The notes under the pieces: generated by a model
What the model was told of the DNA's origin: nothing
The model's input: the letters and a program-made list of their open reading frames with translations, nothing else
The model's database searches: none
Assembly (NCBI GenBank): GCA_964517605.1
Contig: CAZFCE010000011.1
Location: 62,001 to 126,000, forward strand
Reading direction: 5' to 3'
Source of the DNA: J095 sp964517605
GTDB taxonomy: Bacteria; Chloroflexota; Anaerolineae; 4572-78; J111
Length of the DNA: 64,000 nucleotides
In this document: positions 53,475-60,701 of the stretch, piece by piece
Layout: each line of letters starts with the position of its first letter
Position numbering within the stretch: position 1 is the stretch's first letter
Position numbers and translations under genes: made by a program

Positions 53475-56400
53475 GTGGCTGAAGAATTGATTGGAACTCT
53501 GGCGAGTTATGTGCCAACCTTTATCAAACGCAAGCTGGCCCAAAACCCCGCCCCCATCACGGCGCCCACCTCGGAACAGTTTCCGGCAGCCGTGCTTTTT
53601 GCCGATATTTCCGGCTTTACCGCCCTCACCGAGCGATTGGCCCAGCGCGGGCCAGCCGGCGCCGAAGAATTAACCTCGGCCTTGAATATGTATTTTGGCC
53701 GGCTGATTGACCTGATTACCCGGCACGGCGGCGATATTGCCAAATTTGCCGGCGACGCGCTGATTGCCCTGTGGCCGGTTGAGGCCGGCGGCTCGCTGGC
53801 CAAAGTTACGCACCGGGCGGCGCAGTGCGGGCTGGCGGTGCAGCAACAACTCAACGCCCTGCCGGTGGCCGATGGAATTCAACTGTCGCTCAAACTGGCG
53901 CTGGGCGCGGGCCAAACCCAAACCACCCGGTTGGGCGGCGTGTTCAACCGCTGGGAAGTGTTGGTGGCCGGTGAGCCGCTGGTGCAGGTGGGCTGCGTAG
54001 GCCACCTGGTAAAACCCGGCGAGTTGGTGTTAACGCCATCGGCCTGGGCGCTGGTTAAAGAAGTGGGCAGCGGCGTGGCTTTGGCCGGCGGCGAGTGCGC
54101 CGAGCCGGGTGCGTCCGAAAGCGTGATCCGGCTTGACCGGCTGCGCCGCGAACTGCCGCTGCCGCCCGCCGAAGAAATTACATTCAACCCGGATATGGCT
54201 GCCGGGCTGCGCGCCTACATTCCCGGCGCTATTTTGGCCCGGCTGGCCGCCGGCCAAAGCGGCTGGCTGGCCGAGTTGCGCCGCATCACCGTGTTGTTTG
54301 TTAACCTGCCCAACCTTGATTATGCCACCCCGCTGGAACAGGCCCACCAGTTGATTCACCGCCTGCAAACCGTGGTGTACCGCTACGAAGGCAGCCTCAA
54401 CAAACTCAGCGTTGATGACAAAGGCGTTACGCTGATTGCCGCCTTTGGCCTGCCGCCGCTATCGCACGAGGACGACGCCGTGCGCGGCGTGCAGGCCGCG
54501 CTTGATATTCAGGCCGAATTGCGCCAGATGCAGTTGCGCAGCGCCATCGGCGTAACCACCGGGCGGGCCTTTTGCGGTTCGGTGGGCAACGACCAGCGCC
54601 GCGAATACACCATGATTGGCGATGTGGTCAATTTGGCCGCCCGGCTGATGCAGGCCGGCGCCAACGACATCTTCTGCGATGCGGCCACTTACCAGGCCAC
54701 CCAAAGTTCCGGCGCGCTGGAACTGCTGCTGGGCGTTGACCTGGACGGCTCCGGCGCGGTAGGCGATGTGCTCTATTTTGAGGCGTTGCCGCCCATTCTG
54801 GTTAAAGGCAAAGCCGAACCCATTCCGGTGTACCGCCCGCGCGGCAAAGACCGGCTTATTTTGGACCCGCAAACGGCGCACACGCCATTTGTGGGCCGCG
54901 CCACCGAGCGGATTTTGCTGGCCGAAAAGTTGCAGGCGTTGTACCACCACCATGCCGGTAGCGTGGTCATCATCGAAGGCCAGGCCGGTATGGGCAAATC
55001 GCAACTGGTGGGCGAGTTGCTGCAACAGGCGCGGGCGCTGGAGGTTAACACCGTGGTGGGCGCGGGCAACGCCATTGACCAATCCACCCCGTACCACGCC
55101 TGGCGACCAATTTTTCACCAACTGCTCAACCTTGATGCCTTACCCGGCGCGGGCATTCCGCCCAGCGAATTTATAGAAGCCCGGTTGCGCAAAATTTTGC
55201 CCGCCGCTCCCGCCCCGGCTGATGACTCGCTGATTGGCAACGACCTGCTGGCCGGCTGGCCGCGCCTGCTGCCGCTGCTTGAGGCGGTCGCGCCGCTCGA
55301 TTGGCCGGAGAACGAACTCACGGCGCAAATGGCCGGCAAAGTGCGGGCCGATAACACCAACGATTTGTTGCTGTTTATTTTGCAACAGGCTCAAATTGGG
55401 CTGCTGGTGCTGGAAGACGCCCACTGGCTTGATTCGTCGTCGTGGGCGCTGGCCCGGCTGGTGGCCGAACAGGCGCAGCCGTTGCTGCTGGTGCTGGCCT
55501 GCCGGCCCGTGGCGTCTCCGCGCCCGGCGGAGTTGGGTCAACTGCTGGCGCTGCCCGCCGCGCAACACCTGGAACTGGGCGGCCTGTCGCTGCCCGATAC
55601 CGCCGCGCTGGTGGGCCGCTGTTTGGGGGTAAACAACCCGCCGCCGGCCCTGGCCGAACTGATTTACACCAAAGCCGAAGGCAATCCCTTTTTTTCAGAA
55701 GAATTAACCCGCGCCCTGCGCGAAGCCGGGCTGATTACGGTGCAAAACGGCGCGTGCCAGCTTGCGCCCGAAGCCGCCGACCCGCAAACGCTAAACCTGC
55801 CCGATACCATTCAGGGCGTGATTACCAGCCGCATTGACCGGCTCACGCCATCGCAGCAGCTTACGCTCAAGGTTGCCAGCGTAATTGGCCGGGCGTTTGA
55901 TTACGTAACCCTGCACGATATTCACCCCATTCTGGCCGAAAAGGCGCACCTGTCCGATTATTTGCAATCCCTTGACCGGCTGGACATTACCCAGGTGCAA
56001 AAACCGGAGCCGGTGCTGGCCTACACCTTTAAGCAAACCATCACCCAGGAAGTGGCTTATAATATGATGCTGTTTGCCCAGCGCCGCGAACTGCACCACG
56101 CTGTGGCCGAGTGGTACGAAAAAAGCTACCAGGATGATTTATCGCCGTTTTACCCGCTGTTGGCCTACCACTGGCGCAAAGCCGATGTGTTTGCCAAAGC
56201 CGTGGATTATCTGGAATTGGCCGGCGAACAGGCGTTGCTGCGCTTTGCCAACGAAGAAGCGGTTGAATTTTTTAACCGGGCGATCAAACTGGCCGAAGCG
56301 CAGCCGCCCGGCGCGTTGGCTCCGGCCCGCCGCGCTCACTGGGAATTGAAGCTGGGCCAGGCATACGTGGATTGGGTAAAATTCAGCGAAGCGCAATCTC

Positions 56401-57764
56401 ACCTGGAAAACGGCTTGCAATTGCTGGGCTTTGCCGCGCCAAAATCAACCGCCGGTTTGGTGGCCGGGTTGGCCGGGCAGGTGTTGCGCCAGTTTGTGCG
56501 GCGGCTGTTCCCCAAATTTAACCGCCGCCCGCCGGCCAACCGGCAAAATCTGCTTGATGCCGCCCGCGCCTACGAAGGGTTGGTGGCTATTTATTATTTT
56601 GCCAACCAAACGCTGCCCTCGTTGTACGCCGCCTTTCGCTCGCTCAACCTGGCCGAAGCCGCCGGCCCCTCGCCCGAACTGGCCCGTGGCTACACCACCG
56701 TGGGCGCGATTATCGGCTTTGTGCCGCTGCACCGCGTGGCTCACATGTACTGCACGCGGGCCATCAAAGCCACCCGCCACCTCACCGACCTGTCCGCCTC
56801 GATGTGGGTGTGGCTGGGGGCCGGCATGTACTACGCCGGCGTGGGCCACTGGAGCCGCGCGCAGCACTTGTTTGATCAGGTTATCCAAACCGCCGAACGG
56901 CTGGGCGACCACGCCCGCTGGGACGACGGCGTGGGCAATCTGGCGGCAGCCCGTTATTTTGAGGGCGAGTTTGCCGCCAGCCGCCGCCTGTCTACCGACC
57001 TGTACGCCTCGGCGGAGCAGCGCAACGATGCCCACAACCAGGCCTGGGCGTTGCGCAGTTTGGCGTACTGCCTGTTGCCGCAGGGCCAGTTTGCCGAGGC
57101 GCTGGCGACGCTGCAAAAATTAGAGGCGCTGCTGCACAAGGACACCTCGCCCATTATTGACGAGGCGCTGCGGCTTGACCTGTTTGGCCTGCTGGCGCTG
57201 GCGCAGTTGCGCCAACAACAGCCCGACGAGGCGTTGCGACTGGCCGCCCAAACCCTCAAATTGATGGCCCGCACCTCGCCCACCTCGTACCTGTCGCTGC
57301 CGGGCTACGCCGGCCTGGCCGAAATGCTGCTAACGTTGTGGGAAAATGAGTTGTGTTCGGCGCTAAAAATTGATGCCGTTGGCCTGCCGCAAATTGACCC
57401 CGCCGCTTTTCGGTTTGCCCACAAATCGCTGGCCCGGCAGGCGTGCCAGGCGCTACGCGGTTACGCCCGCGTTTTTCCCATTGGCCAACCCCGGGCGCAG
57501 TTGTGGCAGGGCAATTTTGAGTGGTTATCCGGGCGCAAGCGAGTGGCCCGCCAGTGCTGGCAGCGCAGCCTGGCCGCCGCCGTTCAATTGGGCATGCCCT
57601 TTGATGAAGGGTTGGCCCACTACGAGTTGGGCCGTCACCTGCCGCTTGCCAATGCCGAACGCGCCGAGCATTTGCGCCGCGCCGCCGAAATCTTTCACCG
57701 GATTGACCTGCCCTATTACCAAAATTTAGCCGAAACAGCCCGGCAATGTCCAGCCCGGAATTAA
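53475..57764 (+). CDS. Soluble adenylyl cyclase-like protein: two cyclase domains, P-loop NTPase, TPRs
   Basis: A 1429-residue protein. Domain CHD1 (about 35-205) has both metal Asp residues, D44 in LFADISGFTA and D94 in FAGDALIALW, but no transition-state Asn/Arg. Domain CHD2 (about 268-440) lost the first metal Asp (VLFVNLPNL) but keeps Lys310, Asn386 and Arg390 in TMIGDVVNLAAR, with Thr379 at the class IIIb position. The two should form one composite site, as in animal ADCY10. A P-loop GQAGMGKS (502-509) and the STAND-like FKQTITQEVAYN segment follow, then TPRs to the end. GTG start with AAGGAA upstream. Predicted to make cAMP in the cytoplasm; it overlaps the next gene by 19 bases. Confidence 0.85.
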   Translation: MAEELIGTLASYVPTFIKRKLAQNPAPITAPTSEQFPAAVLFADISGFTALTERLAQRGPAGAEELTSALNMYFGRLIDLITRHGGDIAKFAGDALIALWPVEAGGSLAKVTHRAAQCGLAVQQQLNALPVADGIQLSLKLALGAGQTQTTRLGGVFNRWEVLVAGEPLVQVGCVGHLVKPGELVLTPSAWALVKEVGSGVALAGGECAEPGASESVIRLDRLRRELPLPPAEEITFNPDMAAGLRAYIPGAILARLAAGQSGWLAELRRITVLFVNLPNLDYATPLEQAHQLIHRLQTVVYRYEGSLNKLSVDDKGVTLIAAFGLPPLSHEDDAVRGVQAALDIQAELRQMQLRSAIGVTTGRAFCGSVGNDQRREYTMIGDVVNLAARLMQAGANDIFCDAATYQATQSSGALELLLGVDLDGSGAVGDVLYFEALPPILVKGKAEPIPVYRPRGKDRLILDPQTAHTPFVGRATERILLAEKLQALYHHHAGSVVIIEGQAGMGKSQLVGELLQQARALEVNTVVGAGNAIDQSTPYHAWRPIFHQLLNLDALPGAGIPPSEFIEARLRKILPAAPAPADDSLIGNDLLAGWPRLLPLLEAVAPLDWPENELTAQMAGKVRADNTNDLLLFILQQAQIGLLVLEDAHWLDSSSWALARLVAEQAQPLLLVLACRPVASPRPAELGQLLALPAAQHLELGGLSLPDTAALVGRCLGVNNPPPALAELIYTKAEGNPFFSEELTRALREAGLITVQNGACQLAPEAADPQTLNLPDTIQGVITSRIDRLTPSQQLTLKVASVIGRAFDYVTLHDIHPILAEKAHLSDYLQSLDRLDITQVQKPEPVLAYTFKQTITQEVAYNMMLFAQRRELHHAVAEWYEKSYQDDLSPFYPLLAYHWRKADVFAKAVDYLELAGEQALLRFANEEAVEFFNRAIKLAEAQPPGALAPARRAHWELKLGQAYVDWVKFSEAQSHLENGLQLLGFAAPKSTAGLVAGLAGQVLRQFVRRLFPKFNRRPPANRQNLLDAARAYEGLVAIYYFANQTLPSLYAAFRSLNLAEAAGPSPELARGYTTVGAIIGFVPLHRVAHMYCTRAIKATRHLTDLSASMWVWLGAGMYYAGVGHWSRAQHLFDQVIQTAERLGDHARWDDGVGNLAAARYFEGEFAASRRLSTDLYASAEQRNDAHNQAWALRSLAYCLLPQGQFAEALATLQKLEALLHKDTSPIIDEALRLDLFGLLALAQLRQQQPDEALRLAAQTLKLMARTSPTSYLSLPGYAGLAEMLLTLWENELCSALKIDAVGLPQIDPAAFRFAHKSLARQACQALRGYARVFPIGQPRAQLWQGNFEWLSGRKRVARQCWQRSLAAAVQLGMPFDEGLAHYELGRHLPLANAERAEHLRRAAEIFHRIDLPYYQNLAETARQCPARN

Positions 57765-58675
57765 GCCAACTGGCTGCCGGGGCCGCCGCCCGGCTTGAGG
57801 CTCAACTGGAGCAGGCGTTGCCGGCGATGGCTCCGCAACTCCGGGCGTGGCTGCGCCGGTTGTCCGGCGAGTCCGCGCCGGCGGCTTATTTTTTGCACCC
57901 GCTGGCGTTTCCATCGCTGGGGTTGCCGTGGTGGTTTGAAACCAGCCTGCGCGGCGCGGTTAACCCCGCGCTGCAAGCCGATTTAATCTACTCCACCATG
58001 AACGGGTACTACTACATCAGGCTGATTGATAACGTAATGGACGGCCACGCCACGGTTGAAACCCAACTTCTGCCGGCGCTGGGCTTTTTTCACACCCAGT
58101 TTCAGGGCGTGTATCTGCGCTACTTTGCCCCGGAGCATCCCTTTTGGCCGTTGTTTGAGCGCACGTGGTACCAATCCGCCGAGGCGGCCATGCACGAAGC
58201 CCAACTGCCCGCCATCAACCTTGACCAGTTCCGGCAGGTTTCGGCCCAAAAAGTGTGCGCTGCTAAGATTCCGCTGGCGGCGGTGGGCTATTTTTACAAC
58301 CGCCCGGAACTGATTGGCCCGTGGTGCCAACTGGTAGACGCGCTGGGCGCGTGGCATCAACTGCGCAATGATTTGTTTGATTGGCACCGGGATTTAACGC
58401 GCGGCGCTGTAACCTACTTTCTGAGCGAGGCCGAACTCCGCCGCCGACCCGCCGAGCCGGTGGCGGGTTGGGTGGCGCGCCAGGGCTTTGCCTGGGGCCT
58501 TGACATGCTGGCCGAGATGATGTCGGCGTTGAACACCGCCGCCAAGCCGCTGGATTGCCCGCCGCTGCTGGCTTATCTGGCCGAACGCCGGCGACTTCTT
58601 GCTGAAACCGGGCGGCAGGCGCAAAAAGGATTGGCCGCGCTGGCTAAACTGGCCGGCGCGTTTACCCAAAAATAA
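57746..58675 (+). CDS. Class I terpene synthase-like protein
   Basis: A 309-residue all-helical protein. DNVMDGH (95-101) corresponds to the Asp-rich DDxxD motif, and NDLFDWHRD (208-216) fits the NSE triad pattern with Ser changed to Asp and Glu to Asp. The spacing of about 110 residues is right for a class I isoprenoid synthase fold of the squalene/phytoene or terpene cyclase type. The C-terminal 50 residues are Ala/Arg-rich helix. The ATG overlaps the cyclase stop, and the HExxH gene starts seven bases after its own stop, so all three are one translational unit. Product unknown; the altered triad may mean reduced or special activity. Confidence 0.7.
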   Translation: MSSPELSQLAAGAAARLEAQLEQALPAMAPQLRAWLRRLSGESAPAAYFLHPLAFPSLGLPWWFETSLRGAVNPALQADLIYSTMNGYYYIRLIDNVMDGHATVETQLLPALGFFHTQFQGVYLRYFAPEHPFWPLFERTWYQSAEAAMHEAQLPAINLDQFRQVSAQKVCAAKIPLAAVGYFYNRPELIGPWCQLVDALGAWHQLRNDLFDWHRDLTRGAVTYFLSEAELRRRPAEPVAGWVARQGFAWGLDMLAEMMSALNTAAKPLDCPPLLAYLAERRRLLAETGRQAQKGLAALAKLAGAFTQK

Positions 58676-58682
58676 GGGGGAC

Positions 58683-60341
58683 ATGGTGGAAAACGTTAAC
58701 CTGTTTGAACTGGGCCAAACCTGTTTTAAGCAATTTCTGGCCGAGTTTGCCGCTTATGGCATTGAGGCCGACCCCGCCATTGAATTGCGGCGCGGCACCG
58801 GCATGTTGTGCTATTACGACCTGGCCGACCACCACATTTACCTGTCGGTGCCCGATTTGGCCAGCCCGGTGGGCAAGTTGCAGGCGCTCTTTTTTCGCTC
58901 GCTGCTGGGCTGCGACACCGCCGACGAACTGCTCTACTTTTTCCGCCTGTTCATCCCGCACATCATTGCCCACGAGCTTACCCATCACTTGCGGCAGCGG
59001 TACGGCCTGTTTGGCCAAAGCCTGTGGCTTGAGGAGCAGGTGGCCAATAAACTGGCCGTGGCCGTGGTCAAACACCGGCTGTCACCGGCGCAAAAAGAGG
59101 AGGCGCGCCGGTTTTTGCGCCGCGCCATTGATACCGTGGCCAAGCAAATGGCCGAAAAAAACATTGCCATCGATTCTTACTACAGCGTGCTGCACGCGCT
59201 CAACGCTTCGGGCCAGCTTGGCGTGGCCGATTTTGAAAACCTGGAACTGCTGCAAAGCTCGCTGCACGCGCCGGCAGAGGAGCTTTTGGAAGGCAGCGGC
59301 CAGTTGCCGGCTGAACTGGAAAATCGGCTGGAGCACCGCCAGGACATCATTGAAAATATTGACGAGCAGTACGCCACCGACCAGATTAAGTACATTTACT
59401 ACCACCTGGGCTGGCTTTACCTGGATTTGACCAGCCGCGAAACCGAATACGTGGATGAATTTGCCCGCAATTACCTGAATTTGGGGGTTGAACTGCTGCC
59501 ATCTCCGTCGCCGGACAACGCCACCCCGCGCGCGCTGCAAGCCTGTTACCGGGCCTCGGTTGAGGCCGCGCCGATAGCGCCGGCGGTGGGCCGCTATTTT
59601 TACAAACGCTACCGGGCGCTGCTGCTGGCCATGCTGTCGGCGGCGGAGTTAACGGTGGCCGCCCACACCGAAAAGCTCCAGCGCGAGGCGCGGCTCATTT
59701 TAGAAAACTGGAACGAGCGCCAGGCCGATACCCTGGATTATTTATCGGAATTATCGCCGGCGGAACTGCGCCCCTATTTTCCGCATCACATTGCCGCCGG
59801 CCTTGACGCCGATTTGTCTTTACCCGCCGACCTGCCCACCGACACCGACCGCCGCCTGTACCGGCATGTGGCGCAAGCTCAGCCGGATGAGGCCGCCGAG
59901 CAAACCGCACGTCGGTTGAAGCTGCTGGATCAAACCGATATTTACCGCCCCCTGCCGGTGGAAGTGCTGCTGGAACTGGCCGCCCGGTTGAGCCTGGTTC
60001 ATTTTGCGCCGGGCGAAGCCGTGATCTGGCAGGCTGAACGCAACGACGATGTGTACTTTTTAACCGAAGGCAACCTCGAGGTTGTGATTACCCGCAACGG
60101 CGGCGAGCAGGTGGTGGGGCATATTGAACCCGGCGAAATGTTTGGCGAGGTGGCCTTTTTTACCGAGGATCCGCGCTACGCCACCGTGCGGGCGGTCAGC
60201 CCGTCGCGTTGTTTTGTGCTCACCGATACCGATTTGCAGTTGATTGCCTACCAGCACCCCGCCATTTTAATGCAAATGGCCGGGGCGCTGGCCAAACGGC
60301 TGGCCGATTTATACCAGCTTGACCACAAAGAAACGGTTTAG
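58683..60341 (+). CDS. HExxH metalloprotease-like protein with C-terminal cyclic-nucleotide-binding domain
   Basis: A 552-residue protein. The zinc motif HELTH (97-101) is followed by LEEQVANKLA with Glu117/118 as the likely third ligand, a gluzincin or ImmA/IrrE-like layout. The middle (about 140-430) is helical with no known motif. Residues about 435-552 are a Crp-type cNMP-binding domain: LSLVHFAPGEAVIWQAE, EPGEMFGEVAFF and the phosphate cassette DPRYATVRAV with the key Glu and Arg. No DNA-binding domain follows, so it is an enzyme-like effector, not a regulator of transcription. AGGGGG precedes ATG 58683. Neighbour to a predicted cAMP-making cyclase. Confidence 0.82.
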   Translation: MVENVNLFELGQTCFKQFLAEFAAYGIEADPAIELRRGTGMLCYYDLADHHIYLSVPDLASPVGKLQALFFRSLLGCDTADELLYFFRLFIPHIIAHELTHHLRQRYGLFGQSLWLEEQVANKLAVAVVKHRLSPAQKEEARRFLRRAIDTVAKQMAEKNIAIDSYYSVLHALNASGQLGVADFENLELLQSSLHAPAEELLEGSGQLPAELENRLEHRQDIIENIDEQYATDQIKYIYYHLGWLYLDLTSRETEYVDEFARNYLNLGVELLPSPSPDNATPRALQACYRASVEAAPIAPAVGRYFYKRYRALLLAMLSAAELTVAAHTEKLQREARLILENWNERQADTLDYLSELSPAELRPYFPHHIAAGLDADLSLPADLPTDTDRRLYRHVAQAQPDEAAEQTARRLKLLDQTDIYRPLPVEVLLELAARLSLVHFAPGEAVIWQAERNDDVYFLTEGNLEVVITRNGGEQVVGHIEPGEMFGEVAFFTEDPRYATVRAVSPSRCFVLTDTDLQLIAYQHPAILMQMAGALAKRLADLYQLDHKETV

Positions 60342-60354
60342 GATTTTAGTCATA

Positions 60355-60383
60355 TTTCCAACCGTTGGGCGGCGTGTTACAAT
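60355..60383 (+). promoter_or_regulatory. Predicted promoter of the small peptide gene
   Basis: TTTCCA (60355-60360), 17 bases, TACAAT (60378-60383). The transcript would start near 60390, ahead of the small peptide gene at 60429. Confidence 0.5.
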
Positions 60384-60428
60384 GCCTCTGCAATAAAAAG
60401 CAAAACAATATAGCCATTGGGGGAAGAA

Positions 60429-60632
60429 ATGGGCGCTGATTTGCAGTTACTCATCGGTAAAATTATAGCGGATGAAGGTTTTGCGGAGGCGTTGGTTAAA
60501 AACCCGGAACAAACGCTCAATACGGCGGGTATTGAACCCACCGTTGATTTGCTGGAGGCGCTCAACGGCGTTGATGTTGAATCGCTTAAAGGGCTGGCCG
60601 CTTCGTTTGGCGAAAACAAAGCCGCCGTTTAA
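60429..60632 (+). CDS. Small leader-like peptide, possible RiPP precursor
   Basis: A 67-residue acidic peptide: predicted helix at about 3-20 (LQLLIGKIIADEGFAEAL), a turn with NPEQTL, then a second helix (VDLLEALNGVDVESLKGL) and a short tail SFGENKAAV. The NPEQTL-x-GIEPT pattern resembles leader regions of NHLP-clan and Franean1_4349-type precursor peptides, but the tail lacks Cys and has few modifiable residues, so the precursor role is only a guess. GGGGGAAG precedes the ATG; an in-frame TTG twelve bases upstream is less likely. It has its own promoter and an intrinsic terminator just after it. Confidence 0.65.
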   Translation: MGADLQLLIGKIIADEGFAEALVKNPEQTLNTAGIEPTVDLLEALNGVDVESLKGLAASFGENKAAV

Positions 60633-60668
60633 ACTGTGGGTTGTTTATCAAAACAGTAAGGGCAATGG

Positions 60669-60698
60669 GCTATCTGCATAAAACCGGATAGCTTTTTT
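60669..60698 (+). terminator. Intrinsic terminator/attenuator between peptide and terpene cyclase genes
   Basis: Stem GCTATC (60669-60674) / GATAGC (60687-60692), with possible extension, followed by TTTTTT (60693-60698). The next ATG is at 60702. The arrangement would give much more peptide message than cyclase message. Confidence 0.75.
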
Positions 60699-60701
60699 AT
60701 T

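Noticed and set aside
56445..57116. 223-residue minus-strand ORF and the 230-residue plus-strand ORF beside it
   Set aside because: Both are alternative frames of the TPR region of the cyclase protein, favoured by its GC-rich codons.
58683..60341. cNMP-domain protein as a family 2B encapsulin shell
   Set aside because: The N-terminal part has HELTH and helical segments, not the HK97 fold sequence features expected of a shell protein.
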